Source of the DNA: Sphingopyxis sp. OAS728
GTDB taxonomy: Bacteria > Pseudomonadota > Alphaproteobacteria > Sphingomonadales > Sphingomonadaceae
Assembly: GCF_014873485.1 (NCBI RefSeq)
Contig: NZ_JADBDT010000001.1
Coordinates: 2,666,001-2,730,000 of the forward strand
DNA: 64,000 bases
Direction: 5' to 3'
This document shows, piece by piece, positions 49,139 through 57,687 of the stretch. The position numbers were made by a program, and so were the translations under genes. A model generated the notes under the pieces. It saw only the letters and a program-made list of their open reading frames with translations, was not told the DNA's origin and ran no database searches. Position 1 is the first letter of the stretch; the number at the start of each line of letters is the position of its first letter.

Positions 49139-50320
49139 ATGCGTCGCTGGCTGATCGGCATATTGCTCGTCGTCGCGGTCGCCGCGCTCGCCTTCTTCAC
49201 CCTCGCCCCCGGCATGCTCGAACGCGGGATGAACAAAATCGACGGCAAACCACTGCCGACGGTCAGCGAGCGCGCGAAGACGCTGCACCAGACGCTGACG
49301 ATCGTCGACCTCCACAGCGACACCTTGCTCTGGAAACGCAATATCTTGGAGCGCGCCGACCGCGGCCATATGGACCTGCCACGGCTCGAGGACGGCAATG
49401 TCGCGCTGCAAATCCTCGCGAGCACGACCAAATCGCCCAAGGGCCAGAATTATGACGCGAACGGCGGCGATACCGACAATATCACCGGCCTCGTGATCGC
49501 GCAGCTCCAGCCTGTGCGGACGTGGAATTCGCTCCTCGAACGCTCGCTGTGGCACGCCGAAAAGCTGCACCGTGCGGTCGCCGCTTCGGCCGGCAAGCTA
49601 CGCTCGGTCAATGCCCCCGAGGATATCGACGCGCTGCTCGCCGAACGCCGGGGCAAGGCGCCGCCCGTCGGCGCGATGCTCAGTATCGAGGGGCTGCACG
49701 GGATCGAAGGCAAGCTGACCAACCTCGACAAGCTCTACGCCGCCGGCTTCCGCATGGCCGGCCTCACCCATTTTTTCGACAATGATCTCGCGGGATCGAT
49801 GCACGGCCTCAGGAAGGGCGGGCTCACCCCGACCGGGCGGCAGGTGGTCGAGGCGATGGAAGCCAAGGGCATGATCGTCGACATCGCGCATTGCTCGAAC
49901 GCGTGCGTCACCGACATTTTGAAGATCGCGCGCCGCCCGGTCGTCTCGAGCCATGGCGGCGTGCAGGCGACGTGCAAGGTCAACCGCAACCTCAGCGACG
50001 AACAGATCAAGGGCGTCGCCGCGACCGGCGGCCTCATCGGCATCGGATACTGGGACGCCGCGGTTTGCGACACGTCGCCCGCGAGCATCGCCAAGGCGAT
50101 GAAGCATGTCCGCGACCTCGTCGGCATCCAGCACGTCGCGCTCGGCAGCGACTATGACGGCGCCACCACCGTGCGCTTTGACACGTCGAAGCTCGTGCAA
50201 GTCACGCAGGCGCTGATCGACGCAGGCTTTTCCGACGACGAAATCCGCGCCGCGATGGGCGGCAACGCGATCCGCATACTCAAGGCCGGGCTCGTACCCC
50301 TGACGCCGCCAACTCTATGA
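49139..50320 (+). CDS. Second membrane dipeptidase (M19), membrane-anchored
   Basis: This 393-residue zinc dipeptidase is a paralogue of the gene at 2868-4124. An N-terminal anchor (LIGILLVVAVAALAFFTL) suggests periplasmic exposure. The metal motifs are DLHSDTLLWKRNIL, MLSIEGLHGIEGKL, VDIAHCSNACVTDI and VSSHGGVQATCKVNRN. The gene lies 4 bp after folA, so it is in the purE-purK-folA transcript, an odd partner for nucleotide genes. A palindromic repeat (family B) separates it from ribF. The substrate is unknown; it might act on peptides or on beta-lactam-like compounds. Confidence 0.9.
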   Translation: MRRWLIGILLVVAVAALAFFTLAPGMLERGMNKIDGKPLPTVSERAKTLHQTLTIVDLHSDTLLWKRNILERADRGHMDLPRLEDGNVALQILASTTKSPKGQNYDANGGDTDNITGLVIAQLQPVRTWNSLLERSLWHAEKLHRAVAASAGKLRSVNAPEDIDALLAERRGKAPPVGAMLSIEGLHGIEGKLTNLDKLYAAGFRMAGLTHFFDNDLAGSMHGLRKGGLTPTGRQVVEAMEAKGMIVDIAHCSNACVTDILKIARRPVVSSHGGVQATCKVNRNLSDEQIKGVAATGGLIGIGYWDAAVCDTSPASIAKAMKHVRDLVGIQHVALGSDYDGATTVRFDTSKLVQVTQALIDAGFSDDEIRAAMGGNAIRILKAGLVPLTPPTL

Positions 50321-50334
50321 CGAAACTCACAAAC

Positions 50335-50426
50335 TCCGTTCGTGCTGAGCTTGTCGAAGCACCGTCCTTCTTTCTTCAAAGGTTGAAAGGAAGAACGGCC
50401 CTTCGACAAGCTCAGGGCGAACGGAG
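50335..50426. repeat. Palindromic intergenic element, family B, copy 1
   Basis: This 92-nt inverted repeat has the left arm CTCCGTTCGTGCTGAGCTTG and the right arm CAAGCTCAGGGCGAACGGAG. Inner parts GTCGAAGCACCGTCCTTCTT and AAGGAAGAACGGCCCTTCGA extend the pairing. It separates the M19 gene from ribF. Copy 2 at 57594-57681 matches it in reverse complement. Short elements built on GCTTGTCGAA are common in sphingomonads. Confidence 0.85.
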
Positions 50427-50438
50427 AGGGGTGAGGTC

Positions 50439-51368
50439 ATGATCCGCCTCGACGGCCATCAGCGCATCGAGGGCGATCTGCGCGGCGGCGTGATCGCCCT
50501 CGGCAATTTCGACGGCTTCCATGCGGGGCATCAGGCGGTCGTCGGCCGCGCGGTGCGTCATGCGAAAGACGAGGGCCGCCCCGCGATCGTCGCGACCTTC
50601 GACCCCCATCCGGTGCGCTTCTTCAAACCCGATGTCCCGCCCTTCCGCCTGACCACGCTCGCCCAGCGACAGGAATTGTTCGCCGCGGCCGGCGCCGACG
50701 CCATGCTCGTCCTGCCCTTCGACGCGACCCTCGCCGCGACGACGGCGGAGGATTTCATCACCGAACTGCTGCTGGGTCGCTACGGCGCCGCCGGCGTCGT
50801 CACCGGTGCCGACTTCGTCTTCGGCAAGGGCCGCGGCGGCGATGTCGTCACGCTCGCCGACCATGCCCGCCGTCTCGGCTTCTTCACCGAGATGGTCGCG
50901 CCCGTCGACGATACCGAAGAGGTGATCTCGTCGAGCCGCATCCGCGAGGCGCTCCAGGCCGGCGACTGCGCCGCCGCAACGCGCCTGCTCACCCGCCCCT
51001 TCACCGTGCGCAATGTCGTCCAGCACGGCGACAAGAACGGCCGCCTGCTGGGCTTCCCGACCGCGAACCTCGAAATGGGCCAATATCTGCGCCCGCGATA
51101 CGGCATTTACGCCGTAACCGGAAAACTGCCCGACGGCCGTATCTTAAAGGGCGCCGCGAACCTCGGCATCCGCCCGAGCTTCGACCCGCCAAAGGAATTG
51201 CTCGAACCGCATTTCTTCGATTTTGCCGAAGACCTCTACGGGCAGGAAATCGACGTTGCCTTCCACGCCTTCATCCGGCCCGAGGCGAAGTTCGACAGCA
51301 TGGACGCCTTAATGGTTCAAATCGCTATGGATTGTGACGCGGCAAAGGCGCTACTGGCGGGCATCTGA
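50439..51368 (+). CDS. ribF: Bifunctional riboflavin kinase / FAD synthetase
   Basis: This 309-residue enzyme makes FMN from riboflavin and FAD from FMN. The N-terminal FMN adenylyltransferase has the HxGH-like motif IALGNFDGFHAGHQAVVGRA and VSSSRIREALQAGD. The C-terminal riboflavin kinase has VVQHGDKNGRLLGFPTANLE, YAVTGKLPDGRILKGAANLG and EPHFFDFAEDLYGQEIDV. Length is typical. It begins at ATG 50439, 12 bp after the palindromic element, and is followed by a hairpin and the GDPD gene. Confidence 0.94.
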   Translation: MIRLDGHQRIEGDLRGGVIALGNFDGFHAGHQAVVGRAVRHAKDEGRPAIVATFDPHPVRFFKPDVPPFRLTTLAQRQELFAAAGADAMLVLPFDATLAATTAEDFITELLLGRYGAAGVVTGADFVFGKGRGGDVVTLADHARRLGFFTEMVAPVDDTEEVISSSRIREALQAGDCAAATRLLTRPFTVRNVVQHGDKNGRLLGFPTANLEMGQYLRPRYGIYAVTGKLPDGRILKGAANLGIRPSFDPPKELLEPHFFDFAEDLYGQEIDVAFHAFIRPEAKFDSMDALMVQIAMDCDAAKALLAGI

Positions 51369-51387
51369 CCCCTCGCCGCAAGAGGGG
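51369..51387. repeat. Short hairpin with CCCCTC/GAGGGG arms
   Basis: CCCCTC (51369-51374) and GAGGGG (51382-51387) pair across a 7-nt spacer. It lies between ribF and the GDPD gene. The composition resembles the larger CCCCTCCCGC repeat at 62011-62126, so it may be a short member of that family. No terminator T-run follows. Confidence 0.4.
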
Positions 51388-51398
51388 CGACGGGGGGG

Positions 51399-52448
51399 AT
51401 GATGACCGACAGCGACGACTGGGCCAGCGCACTCGAAGGCCCGAAGAAAAAGCCGATGAAACGGCGCACGAAGATCCTGCTCTGGATCTTCGCCGCGATC
51501 GTCGCGTGGCTCACCCTGTCGAACGCCAGCTTCCTCGCCCCCGACCCGCAAGGCAAGCCAAAGCTCATCGCGCACCGCGGCGTCTATCACCTCTACGACA
51601 AGCGCGTCGCCGCCGGCCGCGACACCTGCACCGCCGCGCACGCGCTGCCGCCGAGCCATGAGGTGTTCGAAAACACCTCCGAATCGATGCGCTGGGCGGT
51701 CGGGCTCGGCGCGAACATGGTCGAGGTCGACGTAGCCCCGACGAAGGACGGCCGCATGGTCCTCTTCCACGACTGGACCCTCGATTGCCGCACTAACGGC
51801 AAGGGCGCGACGCGCGACCTGACGCTCGCCGAGCTCAAGGCACTCGACATCGGTTACGGCTACACCGCCGACGGCGGCCAGACCTTCCCGCTGCGCGGCA
51901 AGGGCGTCGGCAAGATGCCGACGGTCGAGGAAGGTCTCGCGGCGCTTCCCGTCCACCCCATCCTCTTCAACTTCAAATCGAAGGACCCGCACGAAGCCGA
52001 CCAGCTGTTCGCGATCCTGAGGGCATCGGGCCGCGACAGCGCGAAACGCGGCGACGCCTTCTACGGTGCCGAAGCGCCCGTAAAGCGCATGCGCGAACTC
52101 CTTCCCAAAAATTGGTCCTTCGACCTCACGGGCGAGGGCAAGGCGTGCACCAAGGATTATGTCGCATACGGCTGGACCGGCATCGTCCCCGAAAGCTGCC
52201 GCAACGGCGTGCTCGCGATCCCGATCAACTATCAATGGGCCTTCTGGGGCTGGCCCGACCGGCTGATCGCACGCATGGACAGCGTCGGCGCGCGCGTCAT
52301 CGTGCTCGGCCCCCATGAAAGCGGGAAGTCGAACGAAGGCCTGACGACCCCCGGGCAGCTCGCGAAGGTGCCCGCCAGCTTCAACGGCTATATCTGGGTC
52401 GAGGACATCCGCGAAGTGGGCCCCGCGCTCCGGCCGCGGCAGAAGTAA
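51399..52448 (+). CDS. Glycerophosphodiester phosphodiesterase-like membrane-anchored protein
   Basis: This 349-residue protein has one N-terminal membrane helix (ILLWIFAAIVAWLTLSNAS) and a GDPD-family TIM-barrel. The catalytic motif is IAHRGVYHLYD, then ENTSESMRWAVGLGANMVEV and VDVAPTKDGRMVLFHDWTL, where His, Glu and Asp of the enzyme family are all present. An insert with Cys (RDTCTAAHA) follows the first motif. GDPD enzymes cleave glycerophosphodiesters of membrane lipids. ATG 51399 is taken, with 51402 equally likely. It ends with the palindromic repeat region before the GIY-YIG gene. Confidence 0.85.
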   Translation: MMTDSDDWASALEGPKKKPMKRRTKILLWIFAAIVAWLTLSNASFLAPDPQGKPKLIAHRGVYHLYDKRVAAGRDTCTAAHALPPSHEVFENTSESMRWAVGLGANMVEVDVAPTKDGRMVLFHDWTLDCRTNGKGATRDLTLAELKALDIGYGYTADGGQTFPLRGKGVGKMPTVEEGLAALPVHPILFNFKSKDPHEADQLFAILRASGRDSAKRGDAFYGAEAPVKRMRELLPKNWSFDLTGEGKACTKDYVAYGWTGIVPESCRNGVLAIPINYQWAFWGWPDRLIARMDSVGARVIVLGPHESGKSNEGLTTPGQLAKVPASFNGYIWVEDIREVGPALRPRQK

Positions 52449-52485
52449 ACCAGCGGCAGAGATTGCTCCGGTGCGGACAAAGGTG

Positions 52486-52509
52486 ATCCCCGGCGAAAGC
52501 CGGGGCCCA
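52486..52509. repeat. Palindromic element of family C (single unit)
   Basis: CCCCGG-CGAAAG-CCGGGG within ATCCCCGGCGAAAGCCGGGG forms a 6-bp GC stem. The same core occurs at 16437-16455 and twice at 52821-52891. It lies 15 bp before the GIY-YIG gene start. Confidence 0.8.
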
Positions 52510-52524
52510 TTATAACCCCACGCC

Positions 52525-52815
52525 ATGAAGCAAGGCTGGATCTATATCCTCACCAACCGGCGCAACGGGACGCTCTACATCGGCGTGACCAGCGACCTCC
52601 CGCAACGCATAGCACAGCATCGCGAAGGCCTGATCGGCGGCTTTGCCAAGAAATACGGCCTCAAGATGCTCGTCTGGCACCAGCATTTCGAAAATCTCCA
52701 CGACGCCCGCCACCGCGAAGTCCAGATGAAAGAATGGAAACGCGCATGGAAGATCGAGCTGATCGAAGCCACGAACCCCGAATGGCGCGATCTATATTTC
52801 GAGCTTTTGCGCTAG
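52525..52815 (+). CDS. GIY-YIG nuclease domain protein
   Basis: This 96-residue single-domain protein starts KQGWIYILTNRRNGTLYIGV, containing the GIY-YIG core (here WIYIL and LYIGV), followed by TSDLPQRIAQHREGLIGGFA and KEWKRAWKIELIEATNPEW. It is the UPF0213/YhbQ-like small type often found in bacteria. Its catalytic Arg is probably in the QRIAQHR segment and a Glu follows in REVQMKEWK. It stands alone, bounded on both sides by family C palindromic repeats. Its natural role is not known; the same type of gene often has neighbouring repeats, as far as I recall. Confidence 0.86.
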   Translation: MKQGWIYILTNRRNGTLYIGVTSDLPQRIAQHREGLIGGFAKKYGLKMLVWHQHFENLHDARHREVQMKEWKRAWKIELIEATNPEWRDLYFELLR

Positions 52816-52820
52816 CTTTC

Positions 52821-52891
52821 TGGGCCCCGGCTTTCGCCGGGGTTCACGATAGGGTTGGCCATTTGTGAACCCCGGCGAATGCCGGGGCCCA
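52821..52891. repeat. Palindromic element of family C (paired, inverted)
   Basis: Two 27-nt arms (52821-52847 and 52865-52891) match as reverse complements with one mismatch; each contains CCCCGGC and GCCGGGG halves. The 17-nt centre is AT-richer. It lies between the GIY-YIG gene and ileS. Together with 52486-52509 it brackets the GIY-YIG gene. Confidence 0.85.
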
Positions 52892-52951
52892 CTGCGCCAT
52901 ACGCAATCGTGAAGGTTTGCTCCCACGCAAATCTGCGCTAAGCGGCCGCGC

Positions 52952-55879
52952 ATGACTGATACGCCCTCCGCCGCCGAACAGCGCGACTATCGCGACACCG
53001 TCTTCCTGCCCAAGACCGACTTTCCGATGAAGGCCGGCCTGCCGCAGAAGGAGCCGCTGATTCTGGCGAAATGGATCGAAGGCAATCTCGAAGGGCAGAT
53101 TCGCGAGAGCCGCAAGGGCCGCGAGCAGTTCATCCTCCACGACGGCCCGCCCTACGCCAATGGCGACATGCACATCGGCCATGCGCTCAACCATATCCTC
53201 AAGGACATGGTCGTCCGCACCCAGACGCTGAAGGGCAAGGATTCGCCCTACGTCCCCGGCTGGGATTGCCACGGCCTGCCGATCGAGTGGAAGGTCGAGG
53301 AGCAGTATCGCAAGAAAAAGCTCAACAAGGACGAGGTTCCGGTCGAGGAATTCCGCGCCGAATGCCGCGCCTATGCGCAGCATTGGGTCGACACCCAGCG
53401 CGAGCAGCTGAAGCGCCTTGGCATCGGCGGCGACTGGGATCATCCGTACCTCACGATGGATTATGAGGCCGAGGCCACCATCGTGCGCGAACTGCTCAAA
53501 TTCGCGGCGAACGACATGCTCTATCGCGGCGCCAAGCCGGTGATGTGGTCGCCGGTCGAAAAGACCGCGCTCGCCGAGGCCGAGGTCGAATATGAGGATA
53601 TCGTCTCGACGCAGATCGATGTCGCGTTCGAGATCGTCGAGAGCCCGATCCCGGAACTGGTCGGCGCTTATGCGGTGATCTGGACGACGACCCCGTGGAC
53701 GATCCCGGTCAACCAAGCTTTGGCCTATGGACCCGAGGTCGAGTATGCGCTTGTACCCTATGGTGGGCGCAAGCTGCTCGTTGCGAACGCTCTTCTCGAA
53801 GGCGTGATGGAACGCAGCGCGGAGGCCTATTCTAACAACAATTCGAGCTTTGCTGGTTCGTTTGAACAGAACCACCCTCGGAAGCTATTCAAAGGCTCCG
53901 ACCTCGCCGGGACCATTGCCCGCCACCCGATGCACGCGCTCGGCGGCTTTTTCGCGCGCCCGCGTCCCTTCCTTGCGGGCGATTTCGTCACCACCGACAG
54001 CGGTACGGGCCTTGTCCATATGTCGCCCGACCATGGCGAGGATGATTTCGACCTGTGCAAGGCGAACGGGCTTGACCCCGTGTTCGCGGTCGAGGGCGAC
54101 GGCAAATATCGCGCCGACTGGGGTTGGCTCGGCGGTCAGGGATCGGTGATCAACCCCAAGTTCAACGCCCCCGACGGCCCGATCTGCACCGACCTTCGCG
54201 AAGCGGGCGCATTGCTCGCTGCCAGCGCTGATTACAAGCACAGCTATCCGCATAGCTGGCGCTCGAAGGCGAAGGTCATCTATCGCTGCACGCCGCAATG
54301 GTTCGTGCCGATGGACAAGGTGATGACGCATATCGAGCCCAAGACCCCGCGCGAAAAGCGCTGGGAGAATGAGGGCGGCGCGATCAACCCGCATGAAGAG
54401 GATCTCTGCGACGCGCCGACGCTGCGGCAGGCGGCGATGCAGGCGATCGACGACACGCGCTTCGTCCCCGCCAAGGGCCGCAACCGCATCGGGTCGATGG
54501 TCGAAGGACGTCCCGACTGGGTGCTGAGCCGTCAGCGCGCGTGGGGCGTGCCGATCACGCTCTTCGTCGACCGCAAGACCGGCCACTATCTCAACGACCC
54601 GATCGTCAACGACCGTATCGTCGCGGCGGTGCGCGAGGGCGGCGTCGACGCGTGGAACGACGCGCGCGCGCAGGAATATCTTGGGCCGAACTATGACGCC
54701 GCGAACTACGAACGCATCGTCGACATTCTCGACGTCTGGTTCGATTCGGGCTGCACCCACGCCTTCGTGCTCGAAAGCGGCAAATGGCCCGCGCTGATCC
54801 GCCACGACGGCGGCACGCACAGCGCCGACCTCTATCTGGAGGGCAGCGACCAGCATCGCGGCTGGTTCCAGTCGTCGCTGCTGGAGTCCTGCGGCACGCG
54901 CGGGCAAGCGCCGTACAAGGCAGTGCTGACGCACGGCTTCACGATGGACAGCAAAGGCTTCAAACAGTCGAAGTCGCTCGGCAACACGACCGATCCGGTC
55001 AAGGTGATGGAAACCAACGGCGCCGACATCATCCGCCTGTGGGCGCTGTCGGTCGACTTCACCGAGGACCACCGCATCGGCGACGAAATCCTGAAGGGCG
55101 TCGCCGACCAGTATCGCAAGCTACGCAACACCTTCCGCTACCTGCTCGGCGCGCTCGACGGGTTTTCGGAAGAGGAACGCATCACCGACGTTTCCGCGAT
55201 GCCCGAGCTTGAGCGCTATATGCTCTCGCTGCTCGCCGTCCTTGATGCGAAGATGCACCGCGCGGTCGATGATTTCGACTTCAACGGCTATACGCGCCTG
55301 CTCGCCGATTTCTGCAACGAGGATCTGTCGGCCTTCTATTTCGACATCCGCAAGGACGTCCTCTATTGCGACCTAGGCCCCGCCGCGCCGCTCGGCACCG
55401 ACACGCGCCGCGCGTACCGCAGCGTGCTCGACATATTGTTCCACGCGCTCGTCCGCTACGCGACCCCGGTGCTGGTGTTCACCGCCGAGGAAGTCTGGGG
55501 CACGCGCTATCCCGACGCGGGCAGCGTCCATCTGCTCGAATGGCCCGCCGTCGATGCCGCATGGAACGATGCCGCGCTCGCGGGCAAATGGGCGAACGTC
55601 CGCACCCAGCGCGAAGCGGTGACCGAGGCGATCGAACCCTATCGCCGCGAAAAGACGATCCGTTCGAGCCTCGAGGCCGAAGTCACGATCCCCGATCCGA
55701 CGCTCGATCCCGCCGCACTGGAGGAAATCTTCATCGTGTCGGTCGCACGCGCCGGCGACGAGCTCGCGGTTACGCGCACCGAGAACCACAAATGCGGCCG
55801 TTGCTGGCGCCACCTGCCCGAGGTGACCGAGGACGGCGCCTTGTGCAATCGCTGCGACACGGTATTGGACGCAGCATGA
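52952..55879 (+). CDS. ileS: Isoleucyl-tRNA synthetase
   Basis: This 975-residue class I synthetase charges tRNA-Ile. The HIGH motif is PPYANGDMHIGHALNHILKD and the KMSKS-like motif is FTMDSKGFKQSKSLGN. The editing domain includes VIWTTTPWTIPVNQALAYGP and GTGLVHMSPDHGEDDFDLCK. The C-terminal zinc site is KCGRCWRHLPE and LCNRCDTVL. Inside the editing domain, at 53827-53892, a patch with unusual codons and residues (YSNNNSSFAGSFEQNHPRKL) departs from the usual family sequence. The stop overlaps lspA (ATGA), so ileS-lspA are co-transcribed, as in many bacteria. Confidence 0.95.
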   Translation: MTDTPSAAEQRDYRDTVFLPKTDFPMKAGLPQKEPLILAKWIEGNLEGQIRESRKGREQFILHDGPPYANGDMHIGHALNHILKDMVVRTQTLKGKDSPYVPGWDCHGLPIEWKVEEQYRKKKLNKDEVPVEEFRAECRAYAQHWVDTQREQLKRLGIGGDWDHPYLTMDYEAEATIVRELLKFAANDMLYRGAKPVMWSPVEKTALAEAEVEYEDIVSTQIDVAFEIVESPIPELVGAYAVIWTTTPWTIPVNQALAYGPEVEYALVPYGGRKLLVANALLEGVMERSAEAYSNNNSSFAGSFEQNHPRKLFKGSDLAGTIARHPMHALGGFFARPRPFLAGDFVTTDSGTGLVHMSPDHGEDDFDLCKANGLDPVFAVEGDGKYRADWGWLGGQGSVINPKFNAPDGPICTDLREAGALLAASADYKHSYPHSWRSKAKVIYRCTPQWFVPMDKVMTHIEPKTPREKRWENEGGAINPHEEDLCDAPTLRQAAMQAIDDTRFVPAKGRNRIGSMVEGRPDWVLSRQRAWGVPITLFVDRKTGHYLNDPIVNDRIVAAVREGGVDAWNDARAQEYLGPNYDAANYERIVDILDVWFDSGCTHAFVLESGKWPALIRHDGGTHSADLYLEGSDQHRGWFQSSLLESCGTRGQAPYKAVLTHGFTMDSKGFKQSKSLGNTTDPVKVMETNGADIIRLWALSVDFTEDHRIGDEILKGVADQYRKLRNTFRYLLGALDGFSEEERITDVSAMPELERYMLSLLAVLDAKMHRAVDDFDFNGYTRLLADFCNEDLSAFYFDIRKDVLYCDLGPAAPLGTDTRRAYRSVLDILFHALVRYATPVLVFTAEEVWGTRYPDAGSVHLLEWPAVDAAWNDAALAGKWANVRTQREAVTEAIEPYRREKTIRSSLEAEVTIPDPTLDPAALEEIFIVSVARAGDELAVTRTENHKCGRCWRHLPEVTEDGALCNRCDTVLDAA

Positions 55880-56397
55880 GCAGCACACGTTCGCCGCACC
55901 TGCGCTTCGGCCTGATCTTTGCGGCCCTCGCCTTCGTCTTCGACCAGGTCACCAAATGGGTCGTCACCGTGCCGCTGTCGCTCGAGCCCAAGGGGCAGAT
56001 CGAGCTTATTAGCTTCTTCAACCTGACCTGGGCGGAGAATTGCGGCATTTCGCTGTCGATGTTCGCCAGCTGCACCGACACGACGCGCTGGACGCTCGTC
56101 GCGGTGACGGGGATCGTCGCTGCCGCGGTCGCCTTCTGGATGACGCGCGAACAGGCGAAGGGCGACGTGATCGCGCTCGCGATGATCCTCGGCGGCGCGC
56201 TCGGCAATATCGTCGATCGCGTGCGCTTCGGCTATGTCGTCGACTTCGCCGACCTGCATATCGGGGATTTCCGTCCCTTCATGATCTTCAACGTCGCCGA
56301 TGCGTGCATCACGCTCGGCGTGCTTTTGCTGGTTGCGCGCGCGCTGCTCTTGGGCGAAAAGGCCGCGACACCGGACGGCAAGCCGTCCGCCGATTAA
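55876..56397 (+). CDS. lspA: Lipoprotein signal peptidase
   Basis: This 173-residue inner-membrane aspartyl peptidase removes signal peptides from diacylated prolipoproteins. Helices are LRFGLIFAALAFVFDQVTKW, LVAVTGIVAAAVAFWMTREQ, IALAMILGGALGNIVDRVRF and ACITLGVLLLVARALLLGE. Both catalytic Asp are present in GNIVDRVRFGYVVDF and IFNVADACITLG. The N-x-G-A-A-F loop reads ENCGISLSMF, a divergent form. ATG 55876 overlaps the ileS stop by four bases. A DUF3035 lipoprotein gene, a likely substrate, follows 17 bp downstream. Confidence 0.92.
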   Translation: MSSTRSPHLRFGLIFAALAFVFDQVTKWVVTVPLSLEPKGQIELISFFNLTWAENCGISLSMFASCTDTTRWTLVAVTGIVAAAVAFWMTREQAKGDVIALAMILGGALGNIVDRVRFGYVVDFADLHIGDFRPFMIFNVADACITLGVLLLVARALLLGEKAATPDGKPSAD

Positions 56398-56414
56398 CGG
56401 GGCGCATTGGGAGT

Positions 56415-56843
56415 ATGATTAAAGTGAACCGGACCACCGCCATTTTGGCCGCCTCGATCCTTGCCACGACGCTTTCGGCCTGCGGGTCGAACAGCCTGTT
56501 CAGCCGCGACCGTCCCGACGAGATGATGGTGTCGCGTCAGGCGCCGCTCGTCGTGCCGCCCGACTATTCGCTGACCCCGCCCGCGCCCGGCACCGCACGC
56601 CCCGGCGGCGAATCGACCGCCGAGCAGACGCTGCGTGCGCTCTTCGGCGGCCCGTCGGCACGCAGCGCGAGCGAAACGCAGATCATCGGCAGCGCCGACG
56701 GCCAGCGTGCCGATCCCGGCATCCGCAGCCAGGTCGGCAGCCCCGACACGCAGGTCGTCGACAAGGGCCTCGTCGTCCGCGACATCCTCGCCGCCCCCGA
56801 AGGCGACGGCCGCGACGCATCGGCGGCAATCCCAACCGCGTAA
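56415..56843 (+). CDS. DUF3035 lipoprotein (BamF-like)
   Basis: This 142-residue lipoprotein has a signal peptide ending in a lipobox LSACGS after AILAASILATTL. The mature part, DRPDEMMVSRQAPLVVPPDY and SLTPPAPGTARPGGES, matches DUF3035, a family that includes BamF of the outer-membrane assembly complex in some alphaproteobacteria. The rest is low-complexity. It lies in the lspA operon, which fits lipoprotein processing. It ends at an intrinsic terminator at 56865. A role in outer-membrane assembly is inferred from the family. Confidence 0.82.
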   Translation: MIKVNRTTAILAASILATTLSACGSNSLFSRDRPDEMMVSRQAPLVVPPDYSLTPPAPGTARPGGESTAEQTLRALFGGPSARSASETQIIGSADGQRADPGIRSQVGSPDTQVVDKGLVVRDILAAPEGDGRDASAAIPTA

Positions 56844-56864
56844 CGCGCATTGCAAGTTCAGGAT

Positions 56865-56895
56865 AACGGCCCGGCTTTCCGGGCCGTTTTCTTTT
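56865..56895 (+). terminator. Intrinsic terminator of the ileS-lspA-lipoprotein operon
   Basis: AACGGCCCGG (56865-56874) pairs with CCGGGCCGTT (56879-56888) around CTTT, followed by TTCTTTT. The stem has ten perfect pairs. It lies 21 nt after the lipoprotein stop. The convergent membrane gene ends at 56902. Confidence 0.88.
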
Positions 56896-56901
56896 GCACG
56901 C

Positions 56902-57570
56902 CTAGCTGAACAGGCTCGACAGCAGCAGCATCGCAATCAGGCTCTCGACCATCGCGCGCGACGCATGGCCGAACGCCACCAGCCGCCCGCATTTCAGATG
57001 CTGGTTGAACCAGGCGGTCTGCAGGAAGCCGAACCACAGCAGCCCGACCAGCGCGAGCGCCCCGCCCGCAAGCACGGCCCAGTCGTGCGCGAGCTTGATC
57101 AATATCACCGCCCCGCCGAGCATCATCGCCAGCACCGCGGCAACATAGCATTGGCTGTAAAAGGGCGCGCGCAACGTGTCGCGGTTGACCTGCAATTTCT
57201 GCGCGCGGACCATCCGCGTCGCCATCATCACCGGGAACAGGCTGTAGGTGACGATCCGCAATATGATCAGGTCGGTGTTGTTGCTGACAAAGGCCGACAG
57301 CCCGACCTTGCTCGCGACCACCGCATCATTGCCGACCAGCGCGATCTCGGCGGCATGGATGATGATCAGCGACAGCAGCAGGAACAAAGGCGGGCTCAGC
57401 GTATCGGTATATTGCTGGTCGCTCGCGTCGCCCTGCTCGACATCCGAATAATCCATCATCTGCAGCGGCCGCACGAGCGTGCGCCACAGCGTGATCGGAT
57501 AGAAGACCAGCCACGACATCACCTCGTACAAAAGCTCGTCGAGCGATTGCAGGAGGTTGAAGAAATTCAT
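56902..57570 (-). CDS. Multi-span membrane protein of unknown function
   Basis: This 222-residue protein has a cytosolic N-terminus (LQSLDELLYEVMSWLVFYPI) and about five helices, for example PPLFLLLSLIIIHAAEIALV, VAAVLAMMLGGAVILIKLAH, LAGGALALVGLLWFGFLQTA and AMVESLIAMLLLSSLF. The form resembles Yip1/permease-like proteins of sphingomonads, but I cannot name its family. The start is ATG 57570. A palindromic element (family B) lies between it and dxs. It looks like a single-gene unit with no known partner. Confidence 0.68.
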   Translation of the reverse strand: MNFFNLLQSLDELLYEVMSWLVFYPITLWRTLVRPLQMMDYSDVEQGDASDQQYTDTLSPPLFLLLSLIIIHAAEIALVGNDAVVASKVGLSAFVSNNTDLIILRIVTYSLFPVMMATRMVRAQKLQVNRDTLRAPFYSQCYVAAVLAMMLGGAVILIKLAHDWAVLAGGALALVGLLWFGFLQTAWFNQHLKCGRLVAFGHASRAMVESLIAMLLLSSLFS

Positions 57571-57593
57571 GGCGTTCGGCGCTCCCCTCTCTT

Positions 57594-57681
57594 CCGTTCG
57601 CCCTGAGCTTGTCGAAGGGCCGTCCCTCTTTCAAGCTTGGAAAGAAAAGAGCGGTGCTTCGACAAGCTCAGCACGAACGGG
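57594..57681. repeat. Palindromic intergenic element, family B, copy 2
   Basis: The left arm is CCGTTCGCCCTGAGCTTGTC and the right arm is GACAAGCTCAGCACGAACGG, with inner pieces GAAGGGCCGTCCCTCTTTC and GGAAAGAAAAGAGCGGTGCT. The whole matches copy 1 (50335-50426) in reverse complement, including the order of the GCC- and GCA-containing arms. It separates the 56902 membrane gene from dxs. Confidence 0.85.
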
Positions 57682-57687
57682 GAGAGT

